Positions 1-8,813 of a DNA stretch of 64,000 nt are shown in pieces; the first letter of the stretch is position 1; each line of letters starts with the position of its first letter. The stretch spans positions 124,001-188,000 of the forward strand of contig NZ_BMNH01000003.1 of assembly GCF_014646355.1 (NCBI RefSeq). The letters are read 5' to 3'. Made by a program: the position numbers and the translations under genes. The DNA is from Nonomuraea cavernae (lineage in GTDB: Bacteria; Actinomycetota; Actinomycetes; Streptosporangiales; Streptosporangiaceae). Under the pieces are notes generated by a model, which saw only the letters and a list, made by a program, of their open reading frames with translations, searched no databases and was not told the origin of the DNA.

Positions 1-602
1 CGGCCGCCCTCGATCGGCACCAGGACGCGCTCACCGCCCCAGGCGAACTCGAACGCGTACGTCCCCGCGTCGCGCGGCAGCCGGGAGCGCTCGGCCGGAA
101 GCATGGGGTCCAACGGCGGCAAGGGGTCGTGGACCGGGGGATCCATCCGATGGATCATCCAGTTCTTGCCGTTCGTCTGGAACAGCACGAACCGGCCCGA
201 GGCTCGGGCGCCGTGCAGCACCACCTTGACCTCGCGGTCGGACCACTTCTCCGTCTCGTAGGTGCCCTGGTCCCACAGCGTCATCGTGCCGCCGCCGTAC
301 TCGCCCCGGGGGATCTCGCCGTGGAACGTGAGGTACTCCATCGGGTGGTCCTCGGTGCGCACGGCCAGGTGGTTGGTGCCGGGGTCGCCGGGCAGGCCCT
401 TGGGCACGGCCCAGGAGGCGAGCACGCCGTCGCGCTCCAGCCGCAGGTCCCAGTGCAGCGACCGCGCGTGGTGCTCCTGGATCACGAACGCGTCGCCGTC
501 GCGTGGTGCGGGGGCGTCGGCGGGGACGGGCTCGGCAGGGACGGGTTCGGGGGTGCGGCCGGCGTCGCGTTTGCTCCGATACCGGTCGAGTCTGTCAGCC
601 AC
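1..602 (-). CDS. LigD-type 3'-phosphoesterase with degenerate ligase-like domain (partial, C-terminus off window)
   Basis: The start is a GTG at 602, with an in-frame TAG four codons upstream; about 200 residues are visible. Residues 40-150 match the phosphoesterase (PE) module of bacterial LigD, which trims 3'-phosphates and ribonucleotides at break ends. The motif EHHARSLHWDLRLE supplies the expected metal-binding His, Asp and Arg residues, followed by RTEDHPMEY and GEYGGGTMTLW. After a Pro-rich linker a nucleotidyltransferase domain begins, but at motif I, where ATP ligases have KxDG, this protein reads FEFAWGGERV. The lysine that carries AMP is replaced by Ala187 and the Asp by Gly189. 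The PE function looks intact while the ligase half is probably inactive. It lies 27 bp downstream of a GntR gene on the same strand. The rest of the gene is outside the window. Confidence 0.85.
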   Translation of the reverse strand, partial: MADRLDRYRSKRDAGRTPEPVPAEPVPADAPAPRDGDAFVIQEHHARSLHWDLRLERDGVLASWAVPKGLPGDPGTNHLAVRTEDHPMEYLTFHGEIPRGEYGGGTMTLWDQGTYETEKWSDREVKVVLHGARASGRFVLFQTNGKNWMIHRMDPPVHDPLPPLDPMLPAERSRLPRDAGTYAFEFAWGGERVLVPIEGG

Positions 603-629
603 ACCGGTGTACTACCCCGAGAGGTCCGG

Positions 630-1304
630 TCAGGCGAGGGCCTTGCGCAGCCAGGACTCCACGCCCGCCACGTGCACGGTGGCCCACGAGTGGGCCAGGT
701 CGGGCTGGTGGGCGGCGATGGCCTCGTAGATCGCGGTGTGCTGCTCGCGCGTCTTGTCCAGCGCGCCCTCCTGGGTGAGGCCGCGCCAGATCCGGGCCCG
801 GGTCGTCGGCCCGGAGAGGCTCTCGATGAACGAGCACAGCACGCTGTTGCCCGACCCCAGCGCGATTCGCTGGTGGAACTCCAGGTCGTTGGCGACCAGC
901 TCCTCGATCGTGGGGGAGGCGGGCAACGACTCGAGGATCACCCGGAGCTCCTCGATCTCCGCGTCGGTCATCGACCTGGCGGCCATCGCCGTGGCGGCGG
1001 GTTCGAGGATGCGGCGCACCTCGAAGAACTGCAGCACGGTGTCGTCGCGGTGCAGGTCGAGCACGAACGACATGGTGTCGAGCAGCAGCCGCGGCTCCAG
1101 GCTGGTGACGTAGGTGCCGTCGCCCTGGCGCACGTCGAGGACGTTGATCAGGGCCAGCGCGCGGACGGCCTCGCGCAGCGAGTTGCGAGACAGGCCGAGG
1201 CGCTCGGCCAGGTCGGCCTCCTTCGGCAGCCGGTCGCCGGGCGTCAGCTCGCCGGAGAGGATCATCTGCTTGATCTTGTCGATGGCCGCGTCGGTGACCG
1301 CCAC
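630..1304 (-). CDS. FadR-type GntR transcriptional regulator
   Basis: This is a 224-residue DNA-binding regulator of the FadR subfamily. An N-terminal winged helix (about residues 4-70, with KEADLAERLGLSRNSLREAV and RQGDGTYVTS) is followed by a helical FCD ligand domain (DLEFHQRIA, EQHTAIYEAI) that usually binds a metal and an organic acid. The chosen start is the GTG at 1304, because a GGGAG ribosome-binding site lies six bases upstream and family members begin with an AVTDxAI sequence. A longer reading from the ATG at 1322 would place the start inside a 19-bp palindrome that is probably the operator. The gene follows the MBL-fold hydrolase gene and precedes the LigD-like gene. The target pathway is unknown; FadR-type members often control organic-acid or sugar-acid catabolism. 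Confidence 0.9.
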   Translation of the reverse strand: MAVTDAAIDKIKQMILSGELTPGDRLPKEADLAERLGLSRNSLREAVRALALINVLDVRQGDGTYVTSLEPRLLLDTMSFVLDLHRDDTVLQFFEVRRILEPAATAMAARSMTDAEIEELRVILESLPASPTIEELVANDLEFHQRIALGSGNSVLCSFIESLSGPTTRARIWRGLTQEGALDKTREQHTAIYEAIAAHQPDLAHSWATVHVAGVESWLRKALA

Positions 1305-1314
1305 GCTTTTCTCC

Positions 1315-1333
1315 CTAGACATCGGATGTCTAG
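1315..1333. promoter_or_regulatory. 19-bp palindrome, putative GntR operator
   Basis: The arms CTAGACATC and GATGTCTAG are perfect reverse complements around a single G. The site lies directly upstream of the regulator's ribosome-binding site and overlaps the last codon and stop of the hydrolase gene. The position suggests autoregulation by the FadR-type protein. Confidence 0.6.
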
Positions 1334-2358
1334 GAGTCTATGGCCTGGAACCGTACGGGCTGGCCTCCGCTGACCCGCCTGATCGCCCCACGCGCCTCCA
1401 GGGCGCGCAGGTGGGCGGCGGCCTCGCCGGCCGCCATGCCGCGCAACATGGGGGACAGGTCGTCCCAGGGTCTGTTCCAGGTCATCATGGCGGCGACCTC
1501 CCAGATGGTCTGCGGCTCCGGCCGCTCGGCCAGCAGCGCGTGAAGCTCGGTGAGCTTCTCCTCGTGATGCTGACGGATCTCGGTGGCTCGCGCTGCCGCA
1601 TCGGGAAATGTCCACTCGTGGGCCGGCAGGGCGTCGAGCGGGCCCATGTCGCCGATCCGCTCCAGGGAGCCGAGGAACTCTCCCAGCGGATCGACATCAT
1701 CGCGATCGTACGGATAGATGCCGACGTGAGGGGTGATGTCGGGGAGGACGTGGTCACCGGTGAACAGCCGGTCGGCGTCCTCCAGGTGCAGGCAGATATG
1801 ACCGGGAGTGTGGCCGGGCGTGTGCACGGCCCGCAGCTTGCGGCCGGGCAGGTCGACCAGGTCGCCGTCGCGCAGCTCGCGGTCGGGCGGTGCGGGTGGT
1901 TTGGGGCGCTGGGCGGTGGCGACGTCCACCTCCGCCGGGTCGGCGCCGGCCCGGCGCAGCATGTCGGCCTGGAAGCTGCGGTGCTCGCCGTCGGCCAGGC
2001 CGTGCATGAGCCGGACCAGCGCGGCGTCGGCCTCGTGCATCGCGATCCAGGCGCCGGACGTCTCCCTGACCTGACCGGCCAGCCCGGCATGGTCGGGGTG
2101 GAAGTGGGTGACGACCACGCCCCTGACCGTCGCGATGTCGATGCCCAGGGAGCCGAGCCCGCCGTGCAGCGCCTCCCAGGCGTCGGGATGGTTCCAGCCG
2201 GCGTCGATCAGCACCGGCCCCTTCGGTGACTCGACGGCGTAGACGAGGGTGTAGCCGAGCGGGTTGCCGGGGATCGGCACCGGCACGCTCCACACCCCGC
2301 CGCCGAGGTCCTGCGGACGCTGCTCAAGGTACGGCCGGCGTCGGGTCTTTCTCGTCAC
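1330..2358 (-). CDS. MBL-fold metallo-hydrolase with C-terminal winged helix
   Basis: This 342-residue protein is a metallo-beta-lactamase-superfamily hydrolase. The binuclear zinc motif THFHPDHAG puts ligands at His85, His87, Asp89 and His90. Further metal-binding motifs are VHTPGHTPGH and LFTGDHVLP. The last ~80 residues (ERPEPQTIWEVAAMM, HLRALEARGAI) resemble the winged-helix tail found in LACTB2-like hydrolases. The start is a GTG with a GGGGGAC box four bases upstream. The substrate cannot be deduced; this group includes thioesterases, lactonases and endonucleases. It sits between a thiolase and a FadR-type regulator on the same strand, so a role with acyl thioesters is possible but is only inferred. 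Confidence 0.85.
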   Translation of the reverse strand: MTRKTRRRPYLEQRPQDLGGGVWSVPVPIPGNPLGYTLVYAVESPKGPVLIDAGWNHPDAWEALHGGLGSLGIDIATVRGVVVTHFHPDHAGLAGQVRETSGAWIAMHEADAALVRLMHGLADGEHRSFQADMLRRAGADPAEVDVATAQRPKPPAPPDRELRDGDLVDLPGRKLRAVHTPGHTPGHICLHLEDADRLFTGDHVLPDITPHVGIYPYDRDDVDPLGEFLGSLERIGDMGPLDALPAHEWTFPDAAARATEIRQHHEEKLTELHALLAERPEPQTIWEVAAMMTWNRPWDDLSPMLRGMAAGEAAAHLRALEARGAIRRVSGGQPVRFQAIDS

Positions 2359-2434
2359 GTGTCCCCCGTAGAGCGTGCGTGTGGTTCGAGTCTGGAGGAG
2401 AAGGCCGGGGGACGGATACGGAATTTCCGGTGTG

Positions 2435-4592
<2,158 letters not shown>

Positions 4593-4726
4593 CCCTCCTG
4601 TATAGACGGCGGCACCGACAGTCCGATGAGTCCTCGGGCGGCCCCGGTCTCCACGGGCGAAGCGGACGACTCATGGCAGCTGGCGCCGCCCGCGTACGCC
4701 TCACCGCGCGCCGCTGAGCACGATCA

Positions 4727-5671
4727 CTACGGGACGCTGAGCACGATCTTGCCCGTGGTGCGGCCCGACTGGCCCAGCTCGTGGGCCTTGGCCGCCTCCG
4801 CGAGGGGCAGCACGGCCGCCAGCTCGACCCGCAGCCGCTCGGCCTCCGCCAGGGCGGCGAGTGACCGCATGGCCGCGTGGTCGGGCTCGACCAGCATGGC
4901 CGCCGAGTGGATGCCGCGCTCGGCCGCCATCGCGTGCAGGCGCTCGTCCAGCAGTGAGATGGTGAGCGAGACGATCGTGCCGCCCTCGCGCATGGTCCGC
5001 AGCGAGCGCGGCCCGTAGTCGCCGCCGATGGTCTCGAGCACCACGTCGACGTCGCGCACCACCTCGGCGAAGTCCTCGGCGCGGTAGTCGACGAGCTCGT
5101 CGACGCCGAGCCCGCGCAGGAAGTCGTGCTTGGCGGCGCTGGCGGTGCCGATCACGTACGCGCCCCTGGCCTTGGCGATCTGGACGGCGAGGTGGCCCAC
5201 GCCGCCCGCGGCCGCGTGCACGAGCACGCGGCTGCCCGCCCGGACACCGGCGGTGTCGACGAGCGCCTGCCAGGCGGTCAGCCCGGCGAGCGGGATCGCG
5301 CCCGCGTGGAGGTGGTCGACGCCCGCGGGCTTGCGGGCGAAATGCCGGGCGGGCGCGGCCACGTACTCGGCGTAGGCGCCGTTGCCCTGCGGATAGCGCA
5401 GCATCCCGAAGACCTCGTCACCCGGCTGGTGGACGGTCGTGCCGAGGCCGACGGCCTCGACCACGCCGGAGACCTCCCAGCCCAGCACGAACGGCGGCCG
5501 GGCCTGGAGCAGGCCGCCGCTCTCGCGGGTCTTCCAGTCGGTGGGGTTGACTCCGGCCGCGTGCACTCGCACCAGCACCTCGGTCGGGCCCGGCTCTGGC
5601 CGGTCGACCTCTGTCAGCTTCAGCACCTCCGGACCGCCCAGAGAGTCCTGGCTGATCGCGCGCATCTTCAT
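4727..5671 (-). CDS. NADP-dependent quinone-oxidoreductase-type MDR protein
   Basis: This is a 314-residue zinc-independent medium-chain dehydrogenase/reductase of the quinone oxidoreductase type. The GroES-like half carries VRVHAAGVNPTDWKTR and GWEVSGVVEAVG. The Rossmann half has the dinucleotide motif VHAAAGGVGHLAVQIAKARGA and later GTASAAKHDFLRGLGVDELVDY. The structural-zinc Cys cluster of true alcohol dehydrogenases is absent. Such enzymes reduce quinones or enones using NADPH; the physiological substrate is unknown. It stands alone between a sigma factor and the KstR-like regulator, with no operator of the KstR type visible in front of it. Confidence 0.87.
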   Translation of the reverse strand: MKMRAISQDSLGGPEVLKLTEVDRPEPGPTEVLVRVHAAGVNPTDWKTRESGGLLQARPPFVLGWEVSGVVEAVGLGTTVHQPGDEVFGMLRYPQGNGAYAEYVAAPARHFARKPAGVDHLHAGAIPLAGLTAWQALVDTAGVRAGSRVLVHAAAGGVGHLAVQIAKARGAYVIGTASAAKHDFLRGLGVDELVDYRAEDFAEVVRDVDVVLETIGGDYGPRSLRTMREGGTIVSLTISLLDERLHAMAAERGIHSAAMLVEPDHAAMRSLAALAEAERLRVELAAVLPLAEAAKAHELGQSGRTTGKIVLSVP

Positions 5672-5719
5672 GCCGCCAGCCTAGACCGCCGATGATCATC
5701 GGGGGACGGACGGGCCGGG

Positions 5720-6316
5720 TCAGATGTCGGTGATGAGGCGTTCGGCGGCGATCTCGATGCGGCGCTGGATCTGCTCGTAGCCACGCCGGCCGCGGAGCAT
5801 CTCCAGCAGCTCGTGCACCCAGACGCTGGACAGCGAGCTCGCCAGGGTGAGCTGCTCCTCGGTGGCCTGCTCCTGCGACAGCCCGTCAGCGGCGACGCGG
5901 AGCAGCAGGCCGGTCATGCGGTCGCCGAACGGGGTCTCCACCTCGGCCAGGATCAGCGAGCGGATGAGCGCGTCGGCGAGCTCGGGCTCGCGCATGAGGC
6001 CGCGGGTGGCGCGCATGAGGACGTCGACCGCGCGGCCCGCCGGGGTGGACGCGCTCGGCGGGCGGCGCTCGATGCTGCTCTCCAGCAGGTCGATCTCCTC
6101 GCCGACGACCGCGACCACCAGGTCCATCTTGGACGGGAAGTAGCGGTAGAGGGTGCCGAGCGCGACGCCCGCGCGCTCGGCGACGGTGCGCATCTGCATC
6201 GCCTCGACGCCGCCGCGCGAGGCCAGCGCGGCGGCGGCCTGCACGATGCGCTTGCGGCGCTGGTGCTGGCTCCGCGTCCGGACGCTGTGCCCGGCAGGGG
6301 TGGGATGACTCTCCAT
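5720..6316 (-). CDS. KstR-like TetR-family transcriptional repressor
   Basis: This 198-residue TetR regulator has an N-terminal helix-turn-helix (RRKRIVQAAAALASRGG, MQMRTVAERAGVALGTLYRY, residues about 20-65). It resembles the KstR group, which represses sterol and lipid catabolism and is released by acyl-CoA intermediates. The ATG at 6316 is chosen because GAGGGGACC precedes it. The alternative ATG at 6370 lies only 4 bp from an AACACGTT operator core and would leave no room for an untranslated leader. It is divergent from two acyl-CoA dehydrogenase genes, the standard layout for a local regulator. Sites before the thiolase and the dehydrogenases match the KstR consensus. Confidence 0.82.
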   Translation of the reverse strand: MESHPTPAGHSVRTRSQHQRRKRIVQAAAALASRGGVEAMQMRTVAERAGVALGTLYRYFPSKMDLVVAVVGEEIDLLESSIERRPPSASTPAGRAVDVLMRATRGLMREPELADALIRSLILAEVETPFGDRMTGLLLRVAADGLSQEQATEEQLTLASSLSSVWVHELLEMLRGRRGYEQIQRRIEIAAERLITDI

Positions 6317-6637
6317 GGTCCCCTCGCTGTCGCCGGGGGGCACGGCAATGGTCGCGTGCGGACTGCGCATAAGAACACGTTATCTGATTTCTGGACAGCG
6401 CGGCTTGTTACTCGCGGGTCACAAAGAACCCGTATAGATGCATGTCCACCCCGTTACAGGGATATATCCAGACTTATCGGCACGCCGGGCCCCTGGACAG
6501 ATATTAGAATCTGTTCTAGTTTGCGTTTCGGTCGACTGGGCGCTCGCTGGAGGTCTCCATGACCGCGGAAACGTGGGCCACGCGCCGCCGGAGGCCGGGC
6601 ACGAGCGACCCGGTCCGCTCCACGAGACGGAGGCCCG
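6317..6637. promoter_or_regulatory. Divergent control region with two KstR-type sites
   Basis: This 321-bp gap separates the TetR gene from the dehydrogenase operon and is clearly less GC-rich than its surroundings. An AAC-ac-GTT core lies at 6374-6381, next to the regulator. The 14-mer TAGAATCTGTTCTA lies at 6505-6518; it differs from TnnAACnnGTTnnA at one fixed position. No convincing protein-coding frame was found here. Confidence 0.55.
6505..6518. promoter_or_regulatory. KstR-type operator upstream of acyl-CoA dehydrogenases
   Basis: TAGAATCTGTTCTA contains the inverted repeat TAGAA-N4-TTCTA and matches the KstR consensus with one mismatch. It lies about 120 bp before the first dehydrogenase start. 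Confidence 0.5.
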
Positions 6638-7603
6638 ATGGATTTCAATCTGGACGAGACCCAGCAAGACCTGCGCAGGCTGGCCGCCGACCTGCTCGCC
6701 AAGGAGGCGACGGAGGAACGGCTGCGCGAGGCCGGGCTGCTGAGCGTGTGCGTGCCGGAGGAGGCGGGCGGCGCAGGGCTGGGCCCCGTCGAGATGGCGG
6801 TCGTGCTGCGCGAGGTCGGCGCGCGGGCCGCGGCCCTGCCCGCGCTGCCCGCGCTGGCCGGCTCGCTCGCCCTCAGCAGGTACGGCACCCGCCACCAGCA
6901 GACCCGCTCGGTCACCGTCGCCCACCGGGAGCCCGGCCGGGCGCTCGCCGACCTCCCGGTGACCACCGCCGACCGCACCCCGGAGGGCTGGGTGCTGACG
7001 GGGCGCAAGACCGGAGTGCCCTATCTGGAGTCGTGGGCCCTGGTGACCGCCGACGAGGGCGTGTTCCTGGTCGAGTCCCCGGAGTCGAGCCCCGAGTACA
7101 CCTCCACCGGCGAGCCGGCCGCCACGATCGTGCTCGACCGGACCCCGGCCGAACGCGTGGCCGGTCCCGAGGCCGTCACGGAGATCCGGCAGATCTTCAC
7201 CGTCGCCGTGGCGGCGCAGGCGAGCGGCGTGCTCGCCGGGGCGCTGGAGCTGACCACCGGCTACATCAGGACCAGGAAGCAGTTCGGCCGCGCGCTCGCC
7301 GAGTTCCAGGCCGTCACCATGCAGATCGCCGACGTCTACATCGCCGGACGGGCGCTCGACGTGGCCCTCTGGTCGGCCGCCTGGCGCCTCGGCCAGAGGC
7401 TGCCGGCCGAGGAGGACCTCGCCGTCGCCGCCTTCCACGTCGGCGAGGCGCTGCGGGCCCTCTACACCTGCCAGCACCTGCACGGCGGCCTCGGCCTCGA
7501 CGTGACCTACCCCCTGCACCGCTACTTCGCCCAGGCCAAGCACCTGTCGCACCTGCTCGGCGGTCAGGACGCCCAGCTCGACCTGATCGGAGCGCTCGCC
7601 TGA
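6638..7603 (+). CDS. Acyl-CoA dehydrogenase, FadE28/ChsE1-like subunit
   Basis: This is a 321-residue acyl-CoA dehydrogenase, shorter than the usual ~380. Motifs include DFNLDETQQDLRRLAAD, GLLSVCVPEEAGGAGLGPVE, and the C-terminal RTRKQFGRALAEFQAV with HLHGGLGLDVTYPLHRYF, which binds the flavin across a subunit interface. A GGAGG box lies five bases before the ATG. It ends in a one-base TGATG overlap with the next dehydrogenase. In mycobacteria, such short/long pairs form alpha2beta2 enzymes that oxidise sterol side-chain CoA esters, with the active site made jointly. The pairing is inferred from the partner's strong resemblance to FadE29. Confidence 0.88.
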   Translation: MDFNLDETQQDLRRLAADLLAKEATEERLREAGLLSVCVPEEAGGAGLGPVEMAVVLREVGARAAALPALPALAGSLALSRYGTRHQQTRSVTVAHREPGRALADLPVTTADRTPEGWVLTGRKTGVPYLESWALVTADEGVFLVESPESSPEYTSTGEPAATIVLDRTPAERVAGPEAVTEIRQIFTVAVAAQASGVLAGALELTTGYIRTRKQFGRALAEFQAVTMQIADVYIAGRALDVALWSAAWRLGQRLPAEEDLAVAAFHVGEALRALYTCQHLHGGLGLDVTYPLHRYFAQAKHLSHLLGGQDAQLDLIGALA

Positions 7604-8757
7604 TGCTGATCGACCTCACCCCCGAACAGCGCAGACTCCGCGACGAGCTGCGCGAGTACTTCCAGAACTGCATCACCGCCGACGACCGCCGCAAGATCCA
7701 CGCCGACCCGTTCGGCGAGGCGTACATGGAGCACTGCCGCCGCCTCGGCCGCGACGGGAAGCTCGGCCCCGGCTGGCCCAAGGAGTACGGCGGCAGCGGT
7801 TACGGGCCGGTCGAGCAGCAGATCTTCGCCAACGAGATCGCCCGCGCGAGCGTGCCGTACCCCCTCATCACCGTCGGCACCGTCGGTCCGACCCTCATGG
7901 AGTACGGGACCCAGGAGCAGAAGGACGCCTTCCTGCCGCGCATCCTGGCCGGCGAGTGCCACTTCGCGATCGGCTACAGCGAGCCCGAGGCGGGCACCGA
8001 CCTGGCCGCGCTGCGCACCACGGCGGTGCTCGACGGCGACCACTACGTCGTCAACGGCCAGAAGATCTTCACCAGCGGAGCCCACCACGCCCAGTACATC
8101 TGGCTGGCCGCCCGCACCAATCCCACGGCCAAGAAGCACAAGGGCATCACCATGATGATCGCCTCGACGGACGACCCGGGCTACTCGTGGACGCCGATCA
8201 TCACCATGGACGGCCGCCACCACACCAACTCCACCTACTACTCCGACGTCCGCGTCCCGGTCGGCATGGTCGTGGGTGAGGTGGACAAGGGCTGGGACCT
8301 GATCGTCAACCAGCTCAACCACGAGCGCGTCACGCTCGGCCCGGCCGGCAACCTGGGGCAGACCTACGACCGCTTCGCCGCCTGGGCGCGCCGCACGGGG
8401 CTGGTGGACGTGCCCGAGGTGCGGCGGGCGCTCGGCCGGGTGCGCGCCTACTTCCGTACGAACGAGCTGCTCAACTGGCAGGTCGCGGCGAACATGGACC
8501 TCGGCTGGCTGGGCGCTCCGGACGCCTCCGCCACCAAGGTCTACGCCTCGGAGCGGTACATGGAGATCGGCAGGATCGTCTGCGACGTACTGGCCCGCTA
8601 CGGCGACCCGTCCGACCCGGAGACGGCCGAGCTGATGGAGCGGATCGACATCGGCGTCAAGGGCGCGATGGTGCTGACCTTCGGCGGCGGGGTCAACGAG
8701 GTGCAGCGGGAGCTGATCGCCATGCTGGGGCTGAACCTGCCGCGACCGCCCCGGTGA
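7603..8757 (+). CDS. Acyl-CoA dehydrogenase, FadE29/ChsE2-like subunit
   Basis: This 384-residue acyl-CoA dehydrogenase closely resembles mycobacterial FadE29 as recalled: IDLTPEQR at the N-terminus, GWPKEYGG, EQQIFANE, HFAIGYSEPEAGTDLA, VNGQKIFTSGAH, DPGYSWTPII, and FGGGVNEVQRELIA near the end. Glu241 in QLNHERVTLGPAG falls where the catalytic glutamate of the ChsE2 subunit is expected. Its start overlaps the stop of the FadE28-like gene by one base, implying coupled translation and 1:1 subunit supply. The likely reaction is alpha,beta-desaturation of a sterol-derived or branched acyl-CoA, passing electrons to electron-transfer flavoprotein (etfBA is at 47-49 kb). Confidence 0.92.
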   Translation: MLIDLTPEQRRLRDELREYFQNCITADDRRKIHADPFGEAYMEHCRRLGRDGKLGPGWPKEYGGSGYGPVEQQIFANEIARASVPYPLITVGTVGPTLMEYGTQEQKDAFLPRILAGECHFAIGYSEPEAGTDLAALRTTAVLDGDHYVVNGQKIFTSGAHHAQYIWLAARTNPTAKKHKGITMMIASTDDPGYSWTPIITMDGRHHTNSTYYSDVRVPVGMVVGEVDKGWDLIVNQLNHERVTLGPAGNLGQTYDRFAAWARRTGLVDVPEVRRALGRVRAYFRTNELLNWQVAANMDLGWLGAPDASATKVYASERYMEIGRIVCDVLARYGDPSDPETAELMERIDIGVKGAMVLTFGGGVNEVQRELIAMLGLNLPRPPR

Positions 8758-8776
8758 CCCACGGGAGGTCGCGCGA

Positions 8777-8810
8777 GCCGGCGGCCGTCGGGCCGGCCGC
8801 CGGCCCGACG
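8777..8810. terminator. Two overlapping, mutually exclusive hairpins between convergent genes
   Basis: A 10-bp perfect stem (GCCGGCGGCC, 8777-8786, with 8795-8804) overlaps an 11-bp perfect stem (CGTCGGGCCGG, 8786-8796, with 8800-8810). They cannot form together. The position between convergent genes suggests a bidirectional terminator; there is no U-tract. Confidence 0.6.
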
Positions 8811-8813
8811 TGA

